From Gracilaria caudata (taxonomy: Eukaryota; Rhodophyta; Florideophyceae; Gracilariales; Gracilariaceae), in the NCBI GenBank assembly GCA_030374735.1, contig JASCIV010000080.1, positions 1 through 52,825 of the forward strand: a stretch of DNA of 52,825 bases, in the 5' to 3' direction. The first letter of the stretch is position 1; every line of letters starts with the position of its first letter. The position numbers and the translations under genes are program-made. This document shows, piece after piece, positions 1-10,740 of the stretch. Under the pieces are notes generated by a model. That model made no database searches. It had not been told where the DNA came from and worked only from the letters and a program-made list of their open reading frames with translations.

Positions 1-2431
1 CTACGGTTTGACTAGGTTTCAATTGCTGAACGTTGCGCAACAGAAAGCGGAAGAGTGAAGATTTGTTCAAAAACCAGGGCACCCCTCAGTAAGTGCGTGG
101 CACTCGAGAGAACACGCATTGCGGGGTTGTTCAGGGGATTATTTACAACTATCAGCTCCTGTACTGATTAACATTATGTAATTTAAGTTAAAAATGAACC
201 ACGTGTAAAAGATACAAATAATAGATATTATCTATGCCGTATAAACACTGACTCGAGAGACTCTCGAGTCACAAGAATATATTTGGTGAAATCGGCGGGG
301 CTGCTTTCGAAGTGGCTGCGTGACAAAATAATCCGTACAAAACCTAGCGTGAAGTGCAGTCTCGTGACGTGGAAATTCGGTGAAGCTATAATTGGCAAGG
401 AACTTGAACAAAAACGGCCAAGCTCGTGCTTTTCATGTAAAGCGCTAGCTTTACCATCCTGCTGGTAATCAATGTAATAATGCAATAAAGCTCTACCAAG
501 GGTAAGGTTAGCAGGTTCAGTTGAAAGAAAAACCTCAGCTGGTGTACATTTCACTCTCAATAAACGCCACAAAGAGCCAGGGAATGTGTTTCTGTTGGCT
601 GAGCTTAAGACAAGTGATCTTGGTATGATACCTTGACAGCATCTGTGCCTGCAACCCGAGAAGGGAGAATTTAGGATTTAGGAGTTGAGTCCCTTTTTTG
701 CGAAAGGATCGCACAGAAAAAGACGATTTTCGACAAGTTCTCGAGTGGTGAGCCTCGAGGATGATACTTAGCCGTTGTTACGGTAGACAGTGTACGACAG
801 CAGCAGGAGCGGTTATGGTGAAGTTGAGGGGATGTAAGTTGGTAGGATTCGCTGCAGGTGTGTTTTGACTACTACAAGAGAAGAGTTTGCACTTTTTGCT
901 TGTGACCAAGCTTGGATGGTACTTGGCGGCTTATTGCGGTTCGAATTGTATCATACAATTTGTATGCATACGCTTGCGGTAAAGAATAGTTATTTGCTGA
1001 TGGCTTCTTTGTTTGCATAAGCTCTAAAATTAAATCTGCAAGTGCCGTTGGTCTGGATGTTTGAGGAAAGAGAGTGTTGATCACCGTGATGGTGTTGGAC
1101 TGCACAATAAAAAGAATGGACCGAGATGATGATGGTGGCAAGAGGTTGGGACAAGTGGTGACGATTGAAGGCGCTTCACGCGGTCCTGACAGCATCGGTA
1201 AGGGAAGCGGATGAAATGTGTTTGCAGTATGATGGAGACTGCGCGGGGAGCCGTGTGAGTGGCGGAGCTTGAGACTTCAAAGACGGTTGACATGTCTCGC
1301 TCTGTGACAAACGAACGCTTTTCTTGGTGGAGGACACCGCAGACGTGAACATTATGATATTATTTGAGAATGCAAGAGGCTTTTTTTTGAGTGGACGAGG
1401 TGTTGTCGAAACATGTGGCGGAGGTAGTTGCGATGCATGGTCGATGCAACTATCTAAGGTCAAGCGTGACTGTGTGAGCGGGCTCGCATCGTCAGCGCGT
1501 GTAGCACACTGGAGCGCTCTTACAGCGACAGGACAAGCAAGCGCCGTTCCCAAACAAGCTGCGACGAAAGCGCACGGCTGACGCCGGGAGACCAAGCGTT
1601 GTGGTGGGCGCGCGCAGTGGTGGGCGCGCAGTGGCGGGGGGCGCCCGCCGCCTGCGCTGAGCACCACGAGGAACATCATGGGATGCACATACAAGGGGAC
1701 ATACAACGCCCGTCACGTCGCGCAGCCACCGTGTCTGTATGGCTCCACGCGCACATGTGTTGCGCAGGCAGCAACAGCGCGGCGTGACACCGCACTGCCG
1801 GAGCCGTCGCGGTACGTAACGCCCGGCTTACCCTGTCGCTCGCCGGCTTGAATTATTTTGCACATAGTATTTTTTCCACTTCACGATCTGTCTTGTGCTT
1901 TTCGTCATACACCAGCCCCCTCTCCCCTTCAGCCATTATTTAACAATCGTGATTTCGCGTTTGGGTTTTGTGCTGACTGCGTGTGAGCGAGCGCGAGGCT
2001 ATGCAGTGCTGGAGAGAGCTGCGGCGTTCTGTCAACGCAGCCCACTGTTGAATTGTGACTCACAATTTGTGAGCGTTAGCGCGTGCCGCGCCCACGTGCC
2101 CGCCCGAGCGTTGCCAACCGCGTCACGCTGCTTCAAGCGCGCGCATTCCCGGCTTTCACCCGCGCAGCCTGTCGTTTGCCAAAACCTGTCTCAGTGTAAA
2201 ACGCTCGGCCCTCTTGTCCATCCTCAGCCTTTCCCACGTGCCCCCCCGCAACGCTTACCCCAACTCTCTTTTCGCTCGTCATCCTGCTCCTGCGCCCCGC
2301 TCTCACCCACGTGCCTTCTTCCCCGTCTCTGTAGTGATTCCGCGCTGCACCTCTTCATGCCCCGTGCCGCCAACGTCTCATTCAAGTTTCCGACACTGTC
2401 AACCTCCACCAAGCAGCCGTCTTCCGAAAAG
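1..2431. other. Gene-free stretch upstream of FkbM gene
   Basis: I see no convincing gene here. Short open frames exist on both strands but none resembles a known protein. The frame of the downstream methyltransferase stays open back to about 1895, but only with a GTG, so it is read as 5' leader. A perfect inverted repeat (about 10-bp stem, 3-nt loop, XhoI-like CTCGAG in each arm) sits at 249-271. Positions 1590-1830 are visibly richer in G+C and CpG than their surroundings and may be promoter-proximal. No RNA gene was recognised. Confidence 0.5.
249..271. repeat. Short perfect inverted repeat
   Basis: GACTCGAGA at 250-258 and TCTCGAGTC at 262-270 are exact reverse complements around a 3-nt spacer, and one further T/A pair closes the stem. 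Function is unknown. It could be chance or a dyad binding site. Confidence 0.5.
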
Positions 2432-3604
2432 ATGACTCTGGACAGTCTTTACGCTCCCACCACCGGCGGAGTCTTCCAAAAAGCTCTGCGCCCAACGATT
2501 CGCCGCGAGAGACTTGTCGGCATCACTGCCTTTGTCGGTGGGTTTTTAGTTTGTCATTTGTTCCTCACTTCCGGCTCAGCCATCCACAACGGCCTGTTCG
2601 AGAAGCAATCAGCCAGGCCGTATGCACCGCCTGCCACTCAATACGTTTACCCTCCACCACCGTACGCCGCACAGCCGCAGTATATGCCTCCGTACGCTAT
2701 GCCCAACGTCGCCGCTGCACCTAATACGCAGCCTGCAACAATCCCTGCACAGCCTGTGCTGCAACCGCAGCCTGTTTCAGTTCACACTTCTGCCTCGCTC
2801 AGTCCATCCACTTCTTCGGTTCGTTATTGCGAGGATACCTCAAGGAATGATGGCCCATGCATTTTTGATATCGGTCACAACAGCGGACAGGACACGCGCA
2901 ATTATCTTAACGAGCATCCCAAGTCTCGAGTCGTCGCCATAGAAGCCAACCCTACACTTGTGGCAAGTTCCCAAACCAAGTTTGCCGATGCGATCGCCAC
3001 CGACAGACTCCGGTTGGTGGGCATCGGCATCACCGCCATCGACCCGAAGAAGGAGCACACTGCGCGTCCGAAGCTCAAGTTTTACGTCAACAAGAACGAC
3101 AAGTTCAGCAGCTTTGTTGAGAATCTTGGATGCCGAAACTACAAGGGACAAGTCACTTCACCGGGTGATCGCGAGTTCTGTTCCGTGATGGAACTTGATA
3201 CCAGAACGTGCGCCGATCTTGTGAGAGAGTATGGTACGCCCATCTACATGAAGATTGATATCGAGGGTAAGGACAGGGCTTGCCTCGAATCGCTGGAGGC
3301 GCTTCCGGAATCCGATCGTCCCAAGTACACCTCCATCGAGAACGTGACTGAGCTTGATATCAATATTCTGCTGAAGTTGGGTTACAAGAAGTTTAAGGTT
3401 GTGAACCAAAACATATTGCAGGAGGGTACCACAGATGAGGAAGAGGGACATAGTGGTCCTTGGGGTGAGGACGCTGACGACGCGTTTACTGGAAAGAGAT
3501 GGCAAACGGCCGATGAGTTGAAGAATAGGTTGCCGCTGAAGACCAAGACGATGGTGGATGGCGTGCAACGCACACTTTGGTATGACTTGCATGGAAGCAA
3601 GTAA
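2432..3604 (+). CDS. FkbM-family methyltransferase, Golgi type II membrane protein
   Basis: Predicted 390-residue SAM-dependent methyltransferase of the FkbM family, whose members O-methylate sugars and other small molecules. After a short basic N-terminus there is one hydrophobic anchor at about residues 28-47, then a Pro/Ala/Gln/Tyr-rich linker to about residue 125. The catalytic domain then starts with the SAM-binding glycine motif IFDIGHNSGQD, followed by VVAIEANP and later YMKIDIEGKDRACLESL, the FkbM signature. The topology (short cytosolic tail, anchor, stem, lumenal catalytic domain) fits a Golgi enzyme acting on polysaccharide or glycoprotein glycans. The ATG at 2432 is chosen because it places the anchor near the N-terminus. 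An in-frame ATG at 2357 would add 25 residues. No intron is seen. The sugar substrate is inferred, not shown. Confidence 0.8.
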   Translation: MTLDSLYAPTTGGVFQKALRPTIRRERLVGITAFVGGFLVCHLFLTSGSAIHNGLFEKQSARPYAPPATQYVYPPPPYAAQPQYMPPYAMPNVAAAPNTQPATIPAQPVLQPQPVSVHTSASLSPSTSSVRYCEDTSRNDGPCIFDIGHNSGQDTRNYLNEHPKSRVVAIEANPTLVASSQTKFADAIATDRLRLVGIGITAIDPKKEHTARPKLKFYVNKNDKFSSFVENLGCRNYKGQVTSPGDREFCSVMELDTRTCADLVREYGTPIYMKIDIEGKDRACLESLEALPESDRPKYTSIENVTELDINILLKLGYKKFKVVNQNILQEGTTDEEEGHSGPWGEDADDAFTGKRWQTADELKNRLPLKTKTMVDGVQRTLWYDLHGSK

Positions 3605-5033
3605 AATACTTCAGAAGTCATCGAAAAGGCTGGTTTTGAGCATTGCAAAATTTTCTTTATTCGGTAATCGCTGGCTGACGGAGGTGGTATGAACAGGGGA
3701 AAAGTACGCATCGTTTGTTTTCCGGTTAAATATTATAGATGCTGTTCGTGTGGGAGCGGTAGTGTGTTTGATCGGGAGAGCTGTTGGTTTGCAGCGTGGT
3801 ACAACGTGTTGCCTCGACGAGGTTTATGGCTTATGTTTTCGCATCGTCGACGTCGGCGTGAGTGGCGTATGGAACACGTTGGGGTATGCGTAGAAAAGAG
3901 CGAATAGTTTTGATCAGCCTGTACCTTCGTACTTCGCGGCACACAAATAGAGTGTGCGAGCTTGTCTATTTTTCAAAAAGGAACTTGAGTTCGTTCTGGT
4001 GAAGTGTATGCCTCTGGGAAGGGCCGTATTACGCTGTAGGATCGAATGGGCGCACCAGCCGCAGGTTAGGTCACCAAAAACGTTTTTAAAGCGTGGCTTT
4101 TGATCACTACCTTCGTACACGTACACGCGTAAGCGGCTGAGGCTCAAGCCCCGGATTCACTTTATCTAAGTTACACGTACTGCATTGAAGCTGGTCGAGT
4201 CTCGTGTGTGAAGATACTAGATTATTCATCTCCCCAACGGGGTAACTTCCCCGCGTAGCTGGCCCAGATAAATATGCAGGTTATTTGGTGCGACTGTCGC
4301 AGACCGAGCGCGCAAATGTATAACGGTACTGTACACGTACCGACGGTATCCTTGACACTTCAAGAAGACTGTGTCCACGGAGAGCATTCCGCGTTGAAAT
4401 CGTCTGCAGATGTCGCACGCAACGGAAGACTCGCATCATGCGAGTCTCATGATGCCATTCGGAGTGTCGCAGCCGAACGCTGCCAGTGCTGATGATTTTG
4501 ACAGCTCGCGTCGTGCGAAGTTCGCACTGCAAACACGCCGCGCAACGTGCCAAGTGGAGAGCAGCGCTGCTCACAACAGCGAGCCACTTGGCACCCATCA
4601 CGCACTCAAGTTACCATCACGCCTTCATCACGTCAGGCGTGACAGTATCAAAACACTGTAAGCACAGGGGGCGCTCTTTCGCTGCAAGGGATTGATCCCG
4701 TTCCCACGAAGACCTTCGGCCTTGTCTTCGACGTCATGCATACACCGGAACTGGGAATTTGAGAGGGTTGGCTCGAGTGCGAGTGGGTTCTATTGTGCTG
4801 ACATTCCCATCATCCTGACGCTGAACGTCAGCGGCTGAAGGAAGATGTGAAAACAAAGCTCATGCTCTGGAGTGGCGCCGGAGACATCCATGACCGGTTT
4901 ACAGCCGCCGCAATAAACGTCCGCTTACCGCCTATTCCTCTGGCAGACACGTCAGCATAGGAGGGTCACTGGCTTATCCTGTTCAAGTCGGGGCAAGCTC
5001 ACTGTCTATGTAATTTACAACCCTGAACCTGAA
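3605..5033. other. Intergenic, no gene seen
   Basis: This lies between two convergent genes. Only short shadow frames occur and none has a familiar motif. It contains a perfect 19-nt palindrome at 4428-4446 (GACTCGCAT, one base, ATGCGAGTC). No RNA gene was recognised. Confidence 0.5.
4428..4446. repeat. 19-nt perfect palindrome
   Basis: GACTCGCAT (4428-4436) and ATGCGAGTC (4438-4446) are exact reverse complements around a single base. A symmetrical protein-binding site or a chance palindrome are both possible. Confidence 0.45.
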
Positions 5034-7298
5034 CTACCCGAGCTCACTCATTTGAGCGCTTACAACGCTTCCCCCCTCAGCCTTCTCACTCTTGCTTCCA
5101 TTCTGGGTGTCCACCACCAGGCCGGTACGCTTACTCAACGCAACTTGCAGCGCCTCCGAGATCCGCTTAGCCATGAAGTGCAGCGCACGTCTGGCATTAA
5201 CGCTAACTTGAATCATGTTAATGAACCCATGAGGCATACTCTCGAAAACCTCGAAACAGTCCACCGTGCGCCCTGCGTTTCGTAGTCGATGTGCAAACAA
5301 AGCAGAATCATCCAATAACGGGTCCAACGACCCGCACAGCAGTGTAATTGGCGGTAAACACCTCAGTTGCTCATCAGAAGCTAATGTCGGAGAGAGTAAC
5401 GGACTGTTGCAATCGGCATTGTCTTCCCCGACGTATGACTTCAAACACAGTTCTAGTACCGAGAGTGGTAGCATCGGATCGAAAAACGACAGTAGACGGG
5501 AAGGGCTCCACGCGCTCTTAATGTGTAGTGCAGGATATGCAACACACACCGCATCAGGAGGACGCACACCAAGTTCGTTTGCAAGCAGTGCCACAGACAC
5601 TGCCAAGTTTCCTCCAGCCGAATCTCCCGCGAACACCACGCGTTCTGCAAGGGTTCCCAGTCGACTAGCATTCTGTAGCGCCCATAGATACGCATACATA
5701 CATTCGTGTAGAGCAATAGGAAATTTGTGTTCAGGAGCTAGTTTGTAGTCAATAGAGAACATCACAGAGTCCGGAATATCTGCGCATATTTCTTTCATGA
5801 ATGCCTGATGACTCGAAGTGCTTTGTGACACGAATCCACCGCCATGAAAATGAACGATTAGACCGACTGCTGGCCTTGCTTCTTCTATGCCCAGAAAGGA
5901 AGACATATTGGACTGGATCGTCGTCACGCTTGATTTAAACGCGGATGCGAGGTAACTTCTGTCCACCACGTCACTCCACCCACTGGCTGCTTTGGCTAAT
6001 AGAGGTGCCTCGTTTTCGACCACAGTCGAACTAACAGGTCCTGTTGATGACACCTTCGCCCTGTGTGCGTCCTGTGCATCACGGCGCTCGTTCTTACTAC
6101 TTGAGATCGGTGATGATTCCAAACCACAGGTTCTTCCGTTTGCTACTGTCTTCGCGGATGAAGGTTTTGTTGCTTTCGAACTCGTGGAGGCGGAAGGTGT
6201 CGATTGTTGTTTCTTGAGCGTTCCCGCAGAATGTTTCTTCCCGGGAAGAGCGATCGGGCGGTTTTTGAAACTTATCAGACGCGCCCGCACGGGTGAGTCA
6301 ATAGTCATGAACACTTCTCGAAGACGTCCGCTGTGCCACGGACTATCAACCGGCTCCATACCTCCCTCAGCCCCAGGCTGGGGTATAGCAAACATGTTGT
6401 CCATAGCCACATCTGTGCTCACGAAGCTATTAACGCCTGCTACCAACGGCTCTTCTACAAGGTTCATAAACTTGCGTAATGTAACAATAGACATCTCGTT
6501 TTCATCAACACCAATACGTGAAACACCGTCAATAGAAAAGCCCATGTTATCCATCAGAACCATATTGGAATAAACCCATCCCCATCCAAGCATGAAGACA
6601 TTCTTGACGAACTGAGGAGATGGGTCATGCTCAACATGAGACTTGTGCACTGATCCTCGAGCAATATTAACTACGCGTAGAACGTTTCGCATTTCGGGTG
6701 CGTAATGGAAACCAAAACCTCGACCATAAAAGTCATCGAGTTTTATAGCCGCTCGGAATTTTGCAGGCTGAAAGTCGCGATCCACCTCTGTACCCTCTGA
6801 CACAGACAAGAACAGGGTTTGAGATACATCTACGTGCTCAATTATCCTGGACATTAGATGTATTATGCCATACATTGCTCGAAGCTGCCCATGATGGGTC
6901 ACCATTTTTTCGAAGCACGACACAACGTTCAGAGGAGGAAGAAAAGATCTTGACCTCACATTAGCAGCATCCAGTATTGCATTATTGGACGTGTTAAAGA
7001 GAGACACCAGGATGCGTACAAGGGTATCAATACCATTACAAACCAGAGATGATCCGTGAGTAAGTCCCTCTTCCTTACCAACGCATGCAGCTCCACTTTC
7101 TAGAAGCGGTATGATGGGTTGAAGCTTATCCATGACTGTGCGAATAGTAATTGAAAACGCCTCTGCTTCGCGAAAAGTGTCCATTTGAATGGCTGAAGGT
7201 TGGGTATTTGATGACTCAGGGCGTAAAGAGTGCGATAAGGCATCGGCAGCGCCCTGACAGGCACGAGCCGCTTGTGATAATTCAGCTGAGAGTTTCAT
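5034..7298 (-). CDS. Hormone-sensitive-lipase-type esterase/lipase
   Basis: A 754-residue alpha/beta-hydrolase of the hormone-sensitive lipase (HSL) type, expected to hydrolyse acylglycerols or sterol esters in the cytosol or at lipid droplets. The first ~320 residues resemble the HSL N-terminal helical domain. A low-complexity Ser/Lys/Thr linker follows (about 350-420), in the place where animal HSL carries its regulatory insert. The catalytic domain has HFHGGGF near residue 481 (oxyanion hole), GDSAGGNL near 557 (nucleophile Ser), LDPLLDDS near 656 (acid) and HGFINM near 688 (base), so the triad is complete. The ATG at 7298 is the first in frame and starts at the conserved N-terminal region. 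No intron is apparent. A stretch rich in Ser and Lys near the linker could be phosphorylated, but that is inference. Confidence 0.88.
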   Translation of the reverse strand: MKLSAELSQAARACQGAADALSHSLRPESSNTQPSAIQMDTFREAEAFSITIRTVMDKLQPIIPLLESGAACVGKEEGLTHGSSLVCNGIDTLVRILVSLFNTSNNAILDAANVRSRSFLPPLNVVSCFEKMVTHHGQLRAMYGIIHLMSRIIEHVDVSQTLFLSVSEGTEVDRDFQPAKFRAAIKLDDFYGRGFGFHYAPEMRNVLRVVNIARGSVHKSHVEHDPSPQFVKNVFMLGWGWVYSNMVLMDNMGFSIDGVSRIGVDENEMSIVTLRKFMNLVEEPLVAGVNSFVSTDVAMDNMFAIPQPGAEGGMEPVDSPWHSGRLREVFMTIDSPVRARLISFKNRPIALPGKKHSAGTLKKQQSTPSASTSSKATKPSSAKTVANGRTCGLESSPISSSKNERRDAQDAHRAKVSSTGPVSSTVVENEAPLLAKAASGWSDVVDRSYLASAFKSSVTTIQSNMSSFLGIEEARPAVGLIVHFHGGGFVSQSTSSHQAFMKEICADIPDSVMFSIDYKLAPEHKFPIALHECMYAYLWALQNASRLGTLAERVVFAGDSAGGNLAVSVALLANELGVRPPDAVCVAYPALHIKSAWSPSRLLSFFDPMLPLSVLELCLKSYVGEDNADCNSPLLSPTLASDEQLRCLPPITLLCGSLDPLLDDSALFAHRLRNAGRTVDCFEVFESMPHGFINMIQVSVNARRALHFMAKRISEALQVALSKRTGLVVDTQNGSKSEKAEGGSVVSAQMSELG

Positions 7299-7467
7299 TG
7301 CGCTGTGGAAAAGAGAGTACTAATTGACCAGCTGGTTCGAAACAGCGTACTCAGAATGGATATAGATCTGGAAGTCTATCGCATGCCAGACATCTGCTCC
7401 TCGCATAATAAGCAGTTATTTTAGCGCGGTAGCATAGAGACAACATGCTTCGCTCCTCTGAGGTCCT

Positions 7468-8042
7468 TTAGTCCACGAAGTTCGCGGCTACGAACCGATA
7501 TTCCTGCGCTAACGGCGGACCACGGCAGGCCACAAGCTGAACAGTTTCAACAGACCTCCATGATACGAAGTGGCACGCGAAGGTACATAGAACGCCTTCA
7601 AATGGTGTGGTGATTTTGTTAATTATCACCTGCCGATTCGGTACAGACTCACGAGCTTCCACGTTGATACCAATTTTAACTGAAAAAGTTCGAGAAACCA
7701 AAGTTAATGACACAATGTCAAGTTGACGGAATTCTTCGTCGTCAACTTACCACGTTCATCTTCATTGTGCTGCTGCTGAATTCCTTTCTCCGATACGGTC
7801 ACCGGACATAAACGTGAAACCGCTTTATCGTTCTGTGGGATTTGAGAATGCACAGAAATCATCAATGATGCAGCTCGTGTACAAAGTGAAAGATCTGTCA
7901 TGTAGCTCCCGATTGCATATTTTTTTAGCCTACTATGCAACTGACACCGGACATGCAGGGTAGCTCGCACTTTTACCTGCTCTGGCAGTTCCAACTCATT
8001 ACTGTTTATCGCTGAATTTAAGCTGGAGACAGGTATGATCAT
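7468..8042 (-). CDS. Unrecognised two-exon protein, 167 residues
   Basis: Not recognised. Two adjacent open frames join through a good intron: exon 1 8042-7751, donor GTAAGT at 7750, acceptor CTTTTTCAG ending at 7680, exon 2 7679-7468. The phase-1 junction keeps the frame and makes Val from G|TT. The intron is 71 nt. Neither frame is a shadow of a known gene. The product alternates hydrophobic and polar residues, like a small beta-rich cytosolic protein. It has no signal peptide, membrane segment or metal-binding cysteine pattern. It lies 169 bp upstream of the lipase start on the same strand. The ATG at 8042 could be internal if a further upstream exon exists. Confidence 0.5.
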
Positions 8043-8400
8043 TCTATCCGTTGAACGTGCAGACCTTTTCGCCGTACGTAATGACTCAGTGGCACTCTAT
8101 GATTCCGCGGCCAGGATAATGTAGTACAGCGTAGAACGTACCATACTGTGCAACCCCTTTGTTCAATCCACAGATGTGCCGTAACAGTCTGAGGATTATG
8201 ACCATGTCGACTCTTAGACTCGAATCACGACTGGTTCTAGGGACCAACGCTCGTGAAAAGGTCTAAGGATGAGTACCGAATGTCCGAAAATCACATCAAG
8301 TGATATCTTTACGCAAGAGAAGCAAATGCTCACAACCCTTGAGACTATAACCAAGTCTACAAACAGTTTTAATTCCTTCAGTCCCACTTCGGTCCTCGTT
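8043..8400. other. Intergenic, no gene seen
   Basis: This is the short spacer between the end of CK2 alpha and the start of the two-exon orphan gene, both on the minus strand. Nothing recognisable was seen. Confidence 0.5.
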
Positions 8401-9728
8401 CTACGATACTATACTCATCGCATCACTTCCCGACCCCATTTCAGTTGTGCCATTTCCAGATCTCCCAAGCTCACGAGCTTTCATTTCTGCCTGCCGCACA
8501 GAAGCAAAGAAGTGATGGGCCATTGCTTCCTTTGCTGTGATTCTCTTCTGGTGGTCATACAACAGCATGAGACTGAGTAAATCCAACGCGTCTGGAGTGG
8601 CCAAGTGTCTGGTTTCCTCCCTGATAAAGCTCTCCCACGATTTCTTCTGGTGGGATCCTAGCAAAGCCGTAAAGTTATCGTCCAACTGCAAACCGTACTT
8701 GGTCAGATAGTCCTGAAGATCTTTGGTCCCCAAAACCTTCGCAATCTTCACCAACTGGTCCTGGTTGTCATGACCGTGAAAAAAGGGCTCTTTCCGGAAG
8801 ATCATCCCTGCCAACATGCATCCAAGGGACCATATATCCAGAGAGTAGTCATAGTCTTGCAAGTCCACCAGCAGCTCAGGACCTTTGAAATACCGAGAAG
8901 CAACACGAACATTGTACTCCTTGTGTGGGAAGTAAAACTCGGCGAGACCCCAGTCAATGAGTCGAAGTCTCTTGTTTTCATGGTCTACCACGATGTTGTG
9001 CGGCTTCACATCGCGGTGCATCACTCCGTTCGAGTGTGCATATTCCAAGGCTTTGAGCACTTCGTAGATATAATATCGCACATCAGCAGATGTAAACTTG
9101 GGAAACAAAGTCTTGAAGTCCTGGTTGTTAATGTACTCGAAGATGAGCGAAGGCACCTTCGAATGCGGATCACGGCAAATATCCTTCAACTGGACGATGT
9201 TTGTACCCCCACACAGACTTTGTAGGATCTTTATCTCGCGCTTAATCTTCTTCTTCTTGACTGGCTTGAGAATCTTTATTACACATTTCTCATTCTTTAA
9301 GACGTTCACTCCTTCGAACACATCCGAATACTTGCCACGACCAACTTTTCGGACCACTTCGTAATCGTCTTGATTGCTGGTAACGATCGAAAAGGAAGCG
9401 AGGAATACGTGGCGTCGCGCAGTGTCGCGTAGAGCGTGTGAACAAGACTTTTGGTTAGAATCATGTCGTGCACACAGAGGTGGCTACCAACTAGCGAAAG
9501 ACGCAAGATCAACGACTGAAAGGCTTGGTTCAGAACGATTGCAACTTACCCCCATCGGACTTGCAGGTTGTCGTAGTCCCAGTAGTCGGGCGAGCGTCGT
9601 ACGTTAACATCGCTGTAGACGGTAGCGACGCTCAATATGCCATTTCGCTGCCGTCTGACCCGAAGGGCGGCACTTTCCGGCCCTCCAGGGCCTGCGCCGC
9701 CCTGGTCGTATCGACGAATGGTCTCCAC
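8401..9728 (-). CDS. CK2A: Casein kinase II catalytic subunit alpha, two or more exons
   Basis: Acidophilic Ser/Thr kinase, catalytic subunit of CK2. Exon 2 (9376-8401) carries VGRGKYSDVFEG (Gly loop), VIKILKPVKKKKIKRE (catalytic Lys and the CK2-specific basic cluster), HRDVKPHN (catalytic loop), DWGLAEFY (the CK2 DWG in place of DFG) and a typical C-lobe. Upstream, a frame ending at 9550 encodes VYSDVNVRRSPDYWDYDNL and then QVRWG, the CK2 alpha N-terminal segment. A 173-nt intron (9549-9377, GTAAGT...TTACCAG) joins the two in phase 2, giving WG-NQDDYEVVRK, the family sequence. The open frame of exon 1 reaches 9728 but has no ATG, only a GTG, so a short further 5' exon is likely and the true start is unresolved. 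Possible acceptors lie just before the SDVN codons. Confidence 0.9.
9377..9549 (-). other. CK2 alpha intron, 173 nt
   Basis: The donor GTAAGT starts at 9549 and the acceptor TTACCAG ends at 9377. The intron is phase 2, splitting a Gly codon (GG|C). The conserved kinase N-terminal sequence is continuous only after its removal. Confidence 0.85.
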
Positions 9729-10337
9729 CGCGCTTCACCTTCGGCCACAATGGCCTGCGAAATAATCGTTGAAATCAAGGAATTGTGTCCCTCGAAGCGT
9801 TGTCTTCAGCCGTCAGTTTTGATGCGCAATACTGGCGGTCGATGAGTTTGGTATTCGGTGACGGCGCTCGACTTCAATGGTCGCAAAGCCAACGAGGAGA
9901 TGAAAGACCAGTAGCTCGTTTAGACGCACGCGCATACGGTGAACATTTCGTTGCGAGGGGCCTGGAGCTTGCACGCGCGCTTCGAAGCCCGCTATAAAAT
10001 ATCCTGAAAACTGTCTACGAAGGGTACATTGTACCCGGTACAAGGGTACTTACAACATATAAATTTGTATTTCTACCCTGAAATCGATATCGAAATCCGA
10101 CGAATTAAAGGCGTTTGCTGTACACACAACAAATACTGAGTCTATCCTAATAGCCGCGTAGCCCTCAACAGATCACGCAAGGTAGCCCTTTAACCCTTGT
10201 TAGCTTGATGCGCAGGTACGAAGCACACCTCCGGCAGCACATATCGAAAGTATGTGATGCCGTGTTTGCTCTGCGCGGAACATCGAGAGGTAGAAGGCGT
10301 AACGGGTATTGTTAGCTTTCGGGGAGCCGTCACAGAC
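9729..10337. other. Divergent promoter region between CK2 alpha and CMC2
   Basis: This lies between the 5' ends of two divergent genes. The missing first exon of CK2 alpha should lie near its left side. No other gene was recognised. Confidence 0.45.
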
Positions 10338-10663
10338 ATGCATCCGACTCTTGCTCCTCATCTTCATCCCATGGTACGCTCAGACGCGCATTCAATTTCA
10401 ATGTTGTTCAAGAGCGAGATACCACATCCGAAAACGTCTCTAACATGTGTTGCTAGTGTCAGGAAGCAATCGAGGTTCTAAAGCAATGCCATAAGCAGCA
10501 CCAGTTTGCGAAGTTCTTCGGTGCCTGCAACGATGCAAAAGCCGCGCTTGACAAGTGCCTTTCACAAGAATACCTCGTCAGGAGGGAACTCAATGCCGCA
10601 AAGGCCAAGAAGGAGAAAGAAAACCTCCGTCGAATCTTGGAGGAGGACAAGCAGATAAATTGA
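10338..10663 (+). CDS. CMC2: CMC2-like twin CX9C mitochondrial protein, two exons
   Basis: An 80-residue homologue of CMC2, a small intermembrane-space protein needed for cytochrome c oxidase biogenesis. Exon 1 (10338-10373) encodes MHPTLAPHLHPM, matching the family N-terminus. An 83-nt intron (10374-10456, GTACGC...TTGCTAG) is followed by exon 2 (10457-10663), which begins with a Cys codon. The spliced product has CQEAIEVLKQC and CNDAKAALDKC, two exact C-x9-C motifs, separated by a segment containing KFFG as in known CMC2, then a basic tail. The cysteines form the disulphide-bonded helical hairpin imported through Mia40. Length is close to the human protein. The donor is non-canonical beyond GT, so the exact residue at the junction is less sure. 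The 3' end faces the exchanger gene 77 bp away. Confidence 0.82.
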
Positions 10664-10740
10664 GCTATTGTAGCTGTACATTTAGTTCGTCAAGCAAAAG
10701 TTATACACGGTGCCCGTATGTTCACTGCGAGTTATGCCAC

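Noticed and set aside
228..572. Minus-strand frame of 114 codons
   Set aside because: No motif, start not supported, and overlapping frames on the other strand; looks like chance openness.
1176..1706. 176-codon minus-strand frame
   Set aside because: Lies in a G+C-rich stretch where stops are rare; composition is low-complexity Arg/Pro/Ala with no domain.
1895..2431. N-terminal extension of the FkbM protein
   Set aside because: Begins with GTG, Cys/Arg/Ser/Pro-rich, and would bury the membrane anchor 200 residues in; read as 5' leader.
5992..6573. 193-codon plus-strand frame
   Set aside because: Antisense shadow of the lipase gene.
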